Positions 15,274 through 23,527 of a DNA stretch of 64,000 nucleotides are shown piece by piece. How positions within the stretch are numbered: the first letter of the stretch is position 1; each line of letters starts with the position of its first letter. A model generated the notes under the pieces. The model worked only from the letters and a program-made list of their open reading frames with translations, made no database searches and had not been told where the DNA came from. Source of the stretch: Eubacteriaceae bacterium (GTDB lineage Bacteria > Bacillota > Clostridia > Peptostreptococcales > Anaerovoracaceae); contig CABIWW010000004.1 of assembly GCA_902362435.1 (NCBI GenBank), forward strand, positions 62,001 to 126,000. The letters run 5' to 3'. Made by a program: the position numbers and the translations under genes.

Positions 15274-17394
15274 TCATTGTTTTTTATACCGCCGCCTTCT
15301 ATAAACAGCAGCCGCCACCAGACCTGCCGCAAGCACCGCTGCACTTACCGCAAGCCATATCCATGAAGCCGCTGACAGCGAGTTTTGCATTTCTGATCCT
15401 TCCGTTTTTTCTTGCTCATGTATCTCCTGCATATCGCTTTCCCCTGGAGGCTGATCCATATCGTTTGCGACCTGCATTTCCCCACTGCCGCCGGCAGGAT
15501 CCGGCACCTGCCCGGTATCAGCATTTTCGTTTGCCTCAGTATTCGTATCCCATCCAGCATTTGCACCATCCTGCGGCTTTGCAGCATCAATATTCTGATC
15601 ACTGCGTTCGGAAGCATTCATCGTTCCCATATCACTGATCTTGAGATCACCGGCATCCACCAGCGTGCTGCTTTCCTGCGTATCCGAAGTCGATCCGATC
15701 TCACCGTCAAGCTGCAGCCTCACACTCTGCGCACGCAGCAGACAGAACTCCTTCAGCGTTTCCACGCCCGTCTGAAACTCCTCATAGCTGCAGAATTTCG
15801 TAGGATCCTTTTCAACATACGGCGATATCATAGAAACAACATCATCGATCATCGTTTCGAAATATCCGCCATTAAAATATTCGTCGATAAACTGCGCCAG
15901 ATACTCGTGATACAGCTCGGTATACTCTTCATTTTCAAATATCCATGCTATCATCGGTCTGTCTTCCATACTTCCGCCTGAAACCGGCGAATCTATCGGA
16001 TAATTGACCAGCGACTCTGCGCTTTCCGCAGATACGAACCCGCCGAATGCCAGATTGTAATCCCACGGTATCATCTGCATCTGCCCGTCATTTTCATAAA
16101 GATAATAGTTGTGGATCATCGACCCTGTGTAGCTGTCAAAATTCAGTACGAAGTCATGCACTGCGAAATATTTTATAACTTCCTCTACATCTACCGCATC
16201 TTCAATATCTTCACCGCCTGAAAGCTTTTTCAGCGACTTTATCAGCCTGTTCATATCGCTGTCTGATGCATCTGTCTTCGCATTGTCGAATATATTCGGA
16301 TAGCTGTCGATATCATCGTCTATATATTTCAGCAGCACATCATCACTGCTGCCCATGCCTCCACCGGCACCTCCTTCATCCGGGGCCTGCATAGCTCCCT
16401 GCTCGCCCGGGAATGTCCCGGCACCGCCATCGTCTGCGCTTTCCATATCCTGAGGAGGGCTGCCCATATCACCGGCATCATCCTTTGAAAATCCTGACGG
16501 AGCATCAGGTATGCCACCATCCGGAGGCTGCCCGTCGCCCGCATCGGGGTTATTCTCCTGCTCCACGTCTCCGGCTTCATCAGGCAAATCCCCCATATCG
16601 AATTCGCCGCCATTGCCGCGGCCGCCTCCCATACCGGAACTGTCGGGCTTGTAAAGCTCCCCGTAGCTGCTGCCGTAATTACGCTGCAAAAAAGCATCCT
16701 CCACGCCTTCCACTGCGAGATACAGCCCCCAGTACTCACCATTGTAACTGACCAGCACCGCACTGTTCACTCCCGTCATATCTGCTATGTCGCCGATAAA
16801 AGCAGTACTGTCATCCTTCATACGTATCTCAAGATTCAGCTCTATCATCCCTTTCTGGGCTGACTTGCTCTTCACGACGCACTTCTGCACGTTTTCCTCG
16901 AGGAAAGCCAGCGCGTTCCTTTCAGCCTCGGGATCGGTGCAGGAAAGTACCACGATGTACGGATTGCAGTGCGATTTTCTGTTCACCATCACGAGCAGCA
17001 TGACCCCTATGATAACGCTGCCAATAACAGCAAGCGGTATCATTCCTGCAGCCAGCACTATGCCTGCCGCGATGGACCAGAACAGGAATGCGATATCAAG
17101 CGGCTCTTTTATCGCCGTACGGAAACGAACTATGGACAGCGCGCCGACCATGCCGAGAGAAAGCACCACATTTGAAGTCACAGCGATTATCACGACTGTC
17201 GTTATCATCGTGAGCGCGACCAGCGTCGTCCCGAAGCTCGACGAATACATCACTCCCTGGTATGTCTTCTTGTAGACCAGGAAAATGAACATGCCCAGCC
17301 CGAAAGCCAGCGCGAGCGCGAGCGCCATATCCAGTATGCTCACGCTTGTTATGTGCTCCAGAAAACTCGATTTGAAAATGTCATTGAACGTCAT
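15274..17394 (-). CDS. DUF4956-CotH chimera (apparent deletion fusion)
   Basis: 706 residues in one open frame. Residues 1-215 are a complete DUF4956 protein: four membrane helices (about 22-138) and a cytosolic ferredoxin-like domain. From residue 216 (SYNGEYWGLYLAVEGVEDAF) the sequence is the C-terminal two thirds of a CotH-family kinase, including the metal-binding MIPWDYNLAFGG (441-452), a Gly/Asp-rich insert (255-350), and a C-terminal helix with tail YRRRRYKKQ. In related genomes these are two genes, DUF4956 then a secreted CotH protein with its own signal peptide and N-terminal lobe. Here about 200 CotH residues are missing, and the junction falls where both families have a Y-N-G motif. 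A deletion fusion is the simplest reading. Whether the product works is doubtful: the CotH half would face the cytosol. Confidence 0.8.
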   Translation of the reverse strand: MTFNDIFKSSFLEHITSVSILDMALALALAFGLGMFIFLVYKKTYQGVMYSSSFGTTLVALTMITTVVIIAVTSNVVLSLGMVGALSIVRFRTAIKEPLDIAFLFWSIAAGIVLAAGMIPLAVIGSVIIGVMLLVMVNRKSHCNPYIVVLSCTDPEAERNALAFLEENVQKCVVKSKSAQKGMIELNLEIRMKDDSTAFIGDIADMTGVNSAVLVSYNGEYWGLYLAVEGVEDAFLQRNYGSSYGELYKPDSSGMGGGRGNGGEFDMGDLPDEAGDVEQENNPDAGDGQPPDGGIPDAPSGFSKDDAGDMGSPPQDMESADDGGAGTFPGEQGAMQAPDEGGAGGGMGSSDDVLLKYIDDDIDSYPNIFDNAKTDASDSDMNRLIKSLKKLSGGEDIEDAVDVEEVIKYFAVHDFVLNFDSYTGSMIHNYYLYENDGQMQMIPWDYNLAFGGFVSAESAESLVNYPIDSPVSGGSMEDRPMIAWIFENEEYTELYHEYLAQFIDEYFNGGYFETMIDDVVSMISPYVEKDPTKFCSYEEFQTGVETLKEFCLLRAQSVRLQLDGEIGSTSDTQESSTLVDAGDLKISDMGTMNASERSDQNIDAAKPQDGANAGWDTNTEANENADTGQVPDPAGGSGEMQVANDMDQPPGESDMQEIHEQEKTEGSEMQNSLSAASWIWLAVSAAVLAAGLVAAAVYRRRRYKKQ

Positions 17395-17454
17395 GATTTA
17401 TTATCTCCTTTATTTTTCACTTGAATGTATCTGACCTGAGGCCCCATTGTCCTG

Positions 17455-18126
17455 TCAGCCGTATATCCTGCATGCGGCATATTTGGAAAACGCGCCTGAC
17501 CGGCACCCCGGTATCTGCACTGCGTCGCATATCACATCCGGCAGATATTCATCCCATTTGACTTCCAGTATCGCCGGAGCATCTCCTGCCGGAACGGTTA
17601 TGCATCCCGGATCGAGAAAATCCGTGCATCTGAGTCCCGTCCTGATGTTATAGTCGATAGTCACGCGTACATTCCCCGGGGCATATACGAACGGCTCCCT
17701 GGTGTAATCCACGATAGTTTTCGGCATCAGTCCCTGGCTCTTTATCTTGCTGTAAAGCTCTCCGACAAGCGGTATGCTGCTGCCCCGCATCCACTCGCAG
17801 TTTCCTTCGGAAAGAGCCTGCGCCTGGCTTTTTGTCAGCCTTGCACGTTCTTTCATGCACAGTCCGTTCACCTTGCTTTTCTTTTCAATATGTATGACTG
17901 AATCATCCAGATCGTAATACCTTATACGGAATTTCTCGCGGCGATCCACACCGTCTATCTTTTCCCTGAGCGCCTTGTCATACATATTGTCAAAATACAG
18001 GCTCCGTATCATATACCGTCCGCCTGTCGCATGCCCGTCGCGCTTCATCACCGCGGAAAGCCTCTGCCTGAGTATCAGCATGTCGATATGGCTTATCTCG
18101 TGTTTCCATTCGTGCCTGTATTTCAT
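17455..18126 (-). CDS. VTC-domain protein (polyphosphate polymerase family)
   Basis: 223 residues, a single VTC domain. The tunnel-lining basic motifs are visible: RHEWKHEIS at the start, YMIRSLYFDN, KFRIRYYD, HIEKKSKVNGLCMKERARL, VTIDYNIRTG and ILEVKWDEYLPD. Fungal Vtc4 makes polyphosphate from ATP; bacterial members usually sit beside DUF4956 and CotH genes. An earlier in-frame ATG at 18255 is rejected because GAGGAGG lies 8 bases before the ATG at 18126. The downstream neighbours (15274-17394) are damaged, so the pathway may be decaying although this gene is intact. Confidence 0.85.
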   Translation of the reverse strand: MKYRHEWKHEISHIDMLILRQRLSAVMKRDGHATGGRYMIRSLYFDNMYDKALREKIDGVDRREKFRIRYYDLDDSVIHIEKKSKVNGLCMKERARLTKSQAQALSEGNCEWMRGSSIPLVGELYSKIKSQGLMPKTIVDYTREPFVYAPGNVRVTIDYNIRTGLRCTDFLDPGCITVPAGDAPAILEVKWDEYLPDVICDAVQIPGCRSGAFSKYAACRIYG

Positions 18127-18263
18127 CTCGTATTCCTCCTCATGAAAAAACCTCCTGTATTCCGATATCATCATCATACAGAAGGAAGATTGAAGTTTTA
18201 TTGAAATATGAAATTTTTTTATGCCGGTATGCCGGCCTTGTCTCGTATGCCTCACCGTTCATA

Positions 18264-19517
18264 TCATTCTGCCGGCAGCTGCACGCGAAATTCCACGAGT
18301 CCGTCATGACAAAGCACTTTTATGCTGCCCCGGTGCGAATCAGCGATCGCCTTTGCTATCGCAAGCCCCAGTCCGTAATGGCCGCTCCCGCTGTTCCTCG
18401 ATTCATCAGCGCGATAAAAGCGTTCGAATATCTGCTCCCGCTGTTCTTCAGGTATCTCGTCGCCTGCGTTTGTCACCGAAAGCACTGCATCACCGTGCTC
18501 TTTTGAAAGGCTTACAGACACATTCCCGCCTGCGCTGCCGTGACGTATGGCATTATCGACCAGTATCGATACAAGCTGTTTCAGCTCTGCGCTGCTGCCC
18601 TCTGTCAGTATCCCTTCCTGTATCCTGCTTTCTATCAGCAGACCGGCCTCGAACGCGACGCTTTCAAAAGGCAGCACCTCACCGCATACCAGGTGACTGA
18701 GATCCAGTCTTTCCATCTGCGGCTGCACGTTTTCCGCCCGCGCGAGCTCCAGAAGCTGTGTTACCAGCACTCCCATACGCTCGTTCTCATGCTGGATATT
18801 GCTGAGCCACTGATTTTCTCCAAGCTCTCTCGCCAGCAGTTCGGCGTTGGCATTCACGACAGATACCGGAGTCTTCAGCTCATGCCCGGCATCCGAGATG
18901 AACTGCTTCTGTTTCCTGTAGCTTTCCTCCAGCGGCCTCACTATATTCTTCGCCAGAAACAGTGAAATAAAGAAAAATACGATCAGCGCGGCTCCTCCGA
19001 AAATAAACGTATATCTGAGCAGCGTGGCTGCGCTTTCATTGATGACCGTATTGTCCATGAATGTCACCAGCGTATATCTGCCCTTGTCTGCAGCGTAAAA
19101 AGCAAGATTCCCCTCGCTTCCCTTCTGCGTTCCGCTGTCCGCTATGCTCTTCGCCAGAGCTTCCAGCTCGTCATCACTGTAGACCGTCGGAGACTCGTTG
19201 CTGATCGCAAGCACTTCTCCGCCATCTGACAGCGCTACCGTGTAGAAATTCGCCATCATGAATCTCGGAGAATCCGTGAATCCCGGCTCCCCGTCGCCCG
19301 GCGCACTGTCGCCCGGTTCAGGCCTTTCAGGCGGCATATCGGCCTCCTCATCCGGAAGCGTATACATATCAGAATGAGCCTCCAGCATACGTTCATTCTG
19401 CCTGGACATCTCAAAATAGCTTGACGCATATATCATTCCCAGCGTTCCTGCCCACAGCAGCACGAGTATGGACATTATAGATGCAACGATTTTCTTTCTC
19501 GATTTTTTAAACATCAC
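18264..19517 (-). CDS. Sensor histidine kinase
   Basis: 417 residues. First membrane helix at about 10-30, an extracytoplasmic sensor region (31-165) with a proline-rich acidic stretch (PPERPEPGDSAPGDGEPG), second helix at about 168-190, HAMP-like linker, HisKA with H212 in FISDAGHELKTPVS, and HATPase_c with the N box VDNAIRHG (N322) and G box GHYGLGLAIAKAI. All catalytic boxes are intact. Its start overlaps the 3' end of the response-regulator pseudogene by 11 bases. The broken partner means the kinase is probably an orphan or signals to another regulator. Confidence 0.92.
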   Translation of the reverse strand: MMFKKSRKKIVASIMSILVLLWAGTLGMIYASSYFEMSRQNERMLEAHSDMYTLPDEEADMPPERPEPGDSAPGDGEPGFTDSPRFMMANFYTVALSDGGEVLAISNESPTVYSDDELEALAKSIADSGTQKGSEGNLAFYAADKGRYTLVTFMDNTVINESAATLLRYTFIFGGAALIVFFFISLFLAKNIVRPLEESYRKQKQFISDAGHELKTPVSVVNANAELLARELGENQWLSNIQHENERMGVLVTQLLELARAENVQPQMERLDLSHLVCGEVLPFESVAFEAGLLIESRIQEGILTEGSSAELKQLVSILVDNAIRHGSAGGNVSVSLSKEHGDAVLSVTNAGDEIPEEQREQIFERFYRADESRNSGSGHYGLGLAIAKAIADSHRGSIKVLCHDGLVEFRVQLPAE

Positions 19518-19928
19518 CGTACCTCAGTTCATAGCCTACACCGCGGACAGCCTTTATCACCGTCTCCGATCCGACAAACGCCAGCTTCTTTCTCGTGAAC
19601 GACATATATACCTCTACGTTGTTGTACTCCGCATCACTTTCGAATCCCCAGATCTTGACCGCGAACTGCTCTCGTGTAAGTATCTGTACTCTGTTCGATA
19701 TCATATATTCCAGTATCCGGTACTCCTTTTCACTCAGTCTGGCGATCTCATAGCCGTTCATTCCCGGCAGCATGACATCCAGTATCATCATATCGTAAAC
19801 GCCGCTCTCTGCGGCAGCCAGACCGCTTATACCGTCTTCATAATGATCAACATCGTAATTTCAAAGCGCAGTATCTCGCACAGGGCCTGCGCCATCCTTT
19901 TTTCATCTTCTACGAGCAAAAGTCTCAT
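19507..19928 (-). pseudogene. OmpR-family response regulator, frameshift and internal deletion
   Basis: From the ATG at 19928 (GGAGGTG just upstream) the frame reads MRLLLVEDEKRMAQALCEIL, the receiver start with its acidic pocket, then shifts near 19855-19866 and hits a stop at 19829. The other frame continues as YDVDHYEDGISGLAAAES and MMILDVMLPGMNGYEI, which carries the phospho-accepting aspartate. It then jumps directly to LSEKEYRILEYM of the winged-helix domain, which is intact to its end (GVGYELRY). Roughly 90 residues are missing: the second half of the receiver, including the conserved lysine, the linker, and the start of the DNA-binding domain. A 94-codon fragment (19507-19791) could still be translated but would not be a working regulator. 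Confidence 0.85.
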
Positions 19929-20022
19929 TTCGACACCTCCACAGCTGATATTATACCATCAAAGATTGAAAAATCATTGAAATCCGCTTTATGCATTTTT
20001 TCTTTATTTTAACACACGCTCT

Positions 20023-20031
20023 TGTTATAAT
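20023..20031 (+). promoter_or_regulatory. Extended -10 element before the exonuclease gene
   Basis: TGT-TATAAT, an extended -10, with only a weak -35 (TTTATT) 17 bases upstream. Transcription would begin at about 20038, on or next to the likely start codon at 20039. Confidence 0.5.
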
Positions 20032-20038
20032 AGGCATT

Positions 20039-21019
20039 ATGAAACATTTGACTATGAAGTACGAGGGCCCCCTTTACACCAGCAGCCTGCTGGATTTTTA
20101 CTTCAGCGGCATGCGTATCGGAGTCCTCGACATAGAAACGACAGGGCTGAATCCTGCGCGCAACAAGTTCATACTCGGCGGCCTGCTCGACCTGCAGACC
20201 ATGACGATGCATCAGTATTTTGCAGAGAACCGCGGCGAGGAGCGCCAGGTGCTTGAAGACTTTGCAGAAAAAGTCTCGGGACTCGACATGGTGATAACGT
20301 ACAACGGCAGACACTTCGACATGCCGTTCATCAACAGGAGACTGCAGCGGTTTTCCGCAGGAAGCTGCACGCCGTACGATCTGGATCTTTACCTCGTCGT
20401 CAACGGCCACTCGCCGATCAAAAAATTCGTTCCCAATCTCAAGCAGAAGACCGTGGAAAGCTACATGGGGCTGTGGTCGAACAGGGCCGATGAGATCTCC
20501 GGAGCCGAGAGCGTGGAGCTTTATGACCGCTATGAGAAGACCGGCGATCCTGAGCTTTGCAGGAAGATCCTGCTGCACAACAGCGATGACGTGCTGCAGC
20601 TTGCCAGGCTGCTCAAAGTCGTGAGCAAGACGGATTTTCACAAGGCGATGTTCCATCTGGGTTTCCCGGTATGCGGACTGAATGTGGAAAAGATCGGGAT
20701 CTCGGGATCCATCATGACGGTGAGCGGCAGTCAGCGCGCTGAGCCGTTCGACTACACGGGTTTCAGCTTCGGTGATTATCCTGCGGAGATCAGGTTCAGC
20801 CGCAGGGATTCGGATTTTCATATAAAGTTTCCGGTCATCCGGGACTCGGGGCTCGTTATCGCGGATCTGGACGCCGCCGGGCTGCCTCGCGAAGATTTCG
20901 CGATCTATCCTTCATACAGCAGCGGATTCATCGTGCTGGAGGATCACGACAGGAAAAACCATATGGAAATAAATCAGTTTATCAGAGATTTTATCAAATC
21001 GTTTATCAGGAATTTATGA
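20039..21019 (+). CDS. RNase H-like exonuclease, YprB family
   Basis: About 326 residues. The DEDD-type exonuclease fold (RNase_H_2 family) shows GVLDIETTGLNP (first two acids), ITYNGRHFDMPFINRR (third acid) and LLHNSDDVLQLARLL (final Asp region). Homologues such as YprB are predicted 3'-5' exonucleases whose cellular role is not settled. The C-terminal 100 residues look unrelated to the catalytic core. The start is uncertain: ATGs at 20039 and 20054 both lack a ribosome binding site, and the promoter places the RNA start at the first of them. It is followed after 13 bases by proA and is probably co-transcribed with it. Confidence 0.82.
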   Translation: MKHLTMKYEGPLYTSSLLDFYFSGMRIGVLDIETTGLNPARNKFILGGLLDLQTMTMHQYFAENRGEERQVLEDFAEKVSGLDMVITYNGRHFDMPFINRRLQRFSAGSCTPYDLDLYLVVNGHSPIKKFVPNLKQKTVESYMGLWSNRADEISGAESVELYDRYEKTGDPELCRKILLHNSDDVLQLARLLKVVSKTDFHKAMFHLGFPVCGLNVEKIGISGSIMTVSGSQRAEPFDYTGFSFGDYPAEIRFSRRDSDFHIKFPVIRDSGLVIADLDAAGLPREDFAIYPSYSSGFIVLEDHDRKNHMEINQFIRDFIKSFIRNL

Positions 21020-21032
21020 AAGGAAAAATCAC

Positions 21033-22310
21033 ATGGATTTTATCGACAGTATCAAACAAGTAAAAGGTGACAGTTTTACGATGGCGTCGCTCAGCGAAGA
21101 TACGAGAAACAGTGCGCTGGAGGCGGTCGCAAAGGCGCTGACGGCAAACAAGGCCGAGATCTTCAAAGCAAATGAGAGAGACCTCGCAGCTGCAAAAGAA
21201 AGCTCCCTTGCCGACCCGATCGTAAACAGGCTGAAGTTCGACGACCACAAGCTTTCCACGTGCGTGACAGGCATATACGACCTCATCGACCTGGAAGATC
21301 CGCTTTTCAGAGAGCTGCTGAAGCGTGAACTCGACGATGATCTCGTGCTGACAAAGGTGACATGCCCTATCGGCGTGATCGGCGTCATCTTCGAATCGAG
21401 ACCTGATGCGCTGGTGCAGATCGCGTCTCTCTGTATAAAGAGCGGCAACTGCATCATCCTCAAGGGCGGCAGCGAAGCGAAACACACGAACAGAGCACTC
21501 TTCGACGTGATCTATGACGCATGCATCAAGGCAGGACTTCCTGAGCATTTCGCAGTCCTCATCGAGGACAGAGCTGAGATCGGCGAGCTGCTCAAATGCC
21601 ACGACTATGTCGACCTGCTCATACCGAGAGGTTCGAACCAGTTCGTTCAGTATATCATGGAAAATTCAAAGATCCCTGTGATGGGTCACGCTGACGGCAT
21701 ATGCCACGTGTATGTCGACGGCGCGGCCAGCATCGAAAAGGCGATCCCGATCATCATCGACTCCAAGACTCAGTATGTAGCTGCATGCAATGCGGCAGAA
21801 ACACTGCTGGTGCACAAGGATATCGCGGACGTGCTGATACCGCTTCTCGCAGACGCATCCGGCAGCAGGATCAAGTACCGCTGCGACGCGGCCTCGATGG
21901 GCCTGATCCAGTGTGAGCCTGCGACTGACGAGGACTACGAGACGGAATACCTCGACTACATACTCACTGTCAAGATCGTGAATGATATAGACGAAGCGAT
22001 CGAGCATATAAACAGATATGGCTCACATCACACCGACTGTATCATAACAGAAGACAAAGATTCAGCCGAAAAATTCATGTCGCTCGTCGACTCCGCAGGA
22101 GTATACCTCAACTGCTCCACCAGATTCGCCGATGGGTTCAGATACGGCTTCGGCGCTGAGGTCGGCATCAGCACCGGCAAGATACACGCCCGCGGTCCTG
22201 TAGGTCTGGACGGACTCGTGACATACAAGTACCGCCTCGCCGGCAACGGCCAGATCGTCGCTGATTATGCCAGCGGCAAGTCGACATTCAAATTCAGGGA
22301 TCTGATATAA
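21033..22310 (+). CDS. proA: Glutamate-5-semialdehyde dehydrogenase
   Basis: 425 residues, the ProA norm. Aldehyde-dehydrogenase fold with the NAD(P) site (GVIGVIFESRPDALVQI), the KGGSEAKHTN stretch, and the catalytic cysteine in CNAAETLLVH. It reduces glutamyl-5-phosphate to the semialdehyde, between ProB and pyrroline formation. AAAGGA lies 10 bases before the ATG. It is separated from proB-proC by 8 kb and lies on the opposite strand, behind the YprB-like gene; it must be controlled separately. Confidence 0.96.
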   Translation: MDFIDSIKQVKGDSFTMASLSEDTRNSALEAVAKALTANKAEIFKANERDLAAAKESSLADPIVNRLKFDDHKLSTCVTGIYDLIDLEDPLFRELLKRELDDDLVLTKVTCPIGVIGVIFESRPDALVQIASLCIKSGNCIILKGGSEAKHTNRALFDVIYDACIKAGLPEHFAVLIEDRAEIGELLKCHDYVDLLIPRGSNQFVQYIMENSKIPVMGHADGICHVYVDGAASIEKAIPIIIDSKTQYVAACNAAETLLVHKDIADVLIPLLADASGSRIKYRCDAASMGLIQCEPATDEDYETEYLDYILTVKIVNDIDEAIEHINRYGSHHTDCIITEDKDSAEKFMSLVDSAGVYLNCSTRFADGFRYGFGAEVGISTGKIHARGPVGLDGLVTYKYRLAGNGQIVADYASGKSTFKFRDLI

Positions 22311-22350
22311 AACTGCGAAATTTTAACAGAACGCCGCCGTATGGCGCGCA

Positions 22351-22437
22351 AAAAACAGCGATGCCACTGTACGCCCCCCGATCGTTAGATTTCTGATCTA
22401 GCTTTTGAAAGTTTGTACATTAGCTATCGCTGTTTTT
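22351..22437. terminator. Bidirectional terminator with a branched interior
   Basis: Perfect 12-base arms AAAAACAGCGAT / ATCGCTGTTTTT (22351-22362, 22426-22437) enclose 63 bases. Inside, TGTAC pairs with GTACA (22368-22372, 22415-22419), and TAGAT-TTCTG-ATCTA forms a further small hairpin (22386-22400). The T-runs on both strands suit the convergent genes proA and DUF3842. The long nested interior is unusual for a plain terminator. Confidence 0.6.
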
Positions 22438-22560
22438 GATTTGACCTTTATATCGCTTTTATATTCTCATATCTATGCCCGCGCGCTATATGCGCGTCCG
22501 TACCTGATGGCTCACCGGCGTTCGGCCGGTGTTATGCCGGTATTTACATATCCTTAAACC

Positions 22561-22980
22561 CTAAAACGACTTTGTTTTCAGGAAATGGCCGAGCGCTTTC
22601 ACGGCATTGTCGACATGACCGCTGACAGACAGCTCTTCTACGCTGACGATATGTATGTGGCAGCGGTTTATCGGAAGCAGTATCTTGTACGTATGGCTTC
22701 CGCCTATCGCTGACGCCATCGCCGGAGACATCTCTCCCATCATCGAATTGGCATTTATTATTCCTACTACGCCCATAACGATATCGACATGCTGCATATT
22801 ATGTATTATGGCGTTTTCGCCCGTTGCACCGTCATCTGCGCCTGCCTTGAGCATCTGCCCTGTGGCCACTGAATTAGTGCCGAGCGCCACCACCTCGAGC
22901 TCCGGAAAAACTTTCTTGACCTTCTCAACGATGGCCCTGCCTATTCCTCCGCCCTGTCCGTCTACGACTGCTACTCTCAT
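22561..22980 (-). CDS. DUF3842 family protein
   Basis: 139 residues. N-terminal nucleotide-binding-like motif MRVAVVDGQGGGIGRAIVEK, then GTNSVATGQMLKAGADDGATGENAI and IVMGVVGIINANSMMGEMSP, all typical of DUF3842, a family of unknown function common in Clostridia. The ATG at 22980 is chosen over 22992 because GGAGGAGATC directly precedes it. It follows the FmdE-like gene after 12 bases. The family fold suggests binding of a nucleotide or small cofactor; nothing more can be said from sequence. Confidence 0.75.
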   Translation of the reverse strand: MRVAVVDGQGGGIGRAIVEKVKKVFPELEVVALGTNSVATGQMLKAGADDGATGENAIIHNMQHVDIVMGVVGIINANSMMGEMSPAMASAIGGSHTYKILLPINRCHIHIVSVEELSVSGHVDNAVKALGHFLKTKSF

Positions 22981-22992
22981 GATCTCCTCCAT

Positions 22993-23526
22993 CTACAGAT
23001 GTTTCCATCCTCTGTCATAACTGCTGAAGCATTCTATGCATACAGGCTTGCCGTCATGCACGCGCATCTTCGTCTCTGCCGCCGCTTCTCCGCATATACT
23101 GCACTTGACAGATCTGAGAGATCTGGCTTTTTCCGGAAGTGCGACCCTTGGCTTTCCTGTATCGAAGACTTCTTCCAGAGGCGCCGTCAGCACGTATTCT
23201 ATGTATTCGCTGCCGTGCAGGCCTGCCTTCTTGTCCTTTGCCATGAGCCGGAAGCTGTCTCCTGTGCTCCTGTCAAAGAAATTGAATGCGAATTTGCCTG
23301 TGCCGTAATAGATGAGATTGCCTTTTCCCAGCGTACACCCGAGCACCGACTGTATGCCGTCTACTCCGCATGCATCGTTTTCCGTGATGCATACGATCTC
23401 TTCATCACCGCAGCGTTCCCTGCCGAATCGCTTCTGCGCCTCCATCGCGGCTCTCACTCCCAGAGCGAGTCCTCCGCACGTATGTCCGTGAAAATCAACT
23501 GCCTTTTCCCAGATTTGCCTGTTCAT
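22993..23526 (-). CDS. FmdE-like protein with C-terminal zinc ribbon
   Basis: 177 residues. The FmdE domain shows the metal-site motif DFHGHTCGGLALG (residues about 11-23), ENDACGVDGIQ and GCTLGKGNL. The C-terminus adds a four-cysteine ribbon (CSICGEAA ... CIEC), as in bacterial FmdE/TraR-type proteins. FmdE is named after a subunit of formylmethanofuran dehydrogenase, but bacteria without that enzyme carry the domain; a molybdenum, tungsten or other metal-cofactor role has been suggested. One base separates it from the upstream EIIC-like gene, so the two are co-translated or nearly so. Confidence 0.82.
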   Translation of the reverse strand: MNRQIWEKAVDFHGHTCGGLALGVRAAMEAQKRFGRERCGDEEIVCITENDACGVDGIQSVLGCTLGKGNLIYYGTGKFAFNFFDRSTGDSFRLMAKDKKAGLHGSEYIEYVLTAPLEEVFDTGKPRVALPEKARSLRSVKCSICGEAAAETKMRVHDGKPVCIECFSSYDRGWKHL

Positions 23527-23527
23527 A

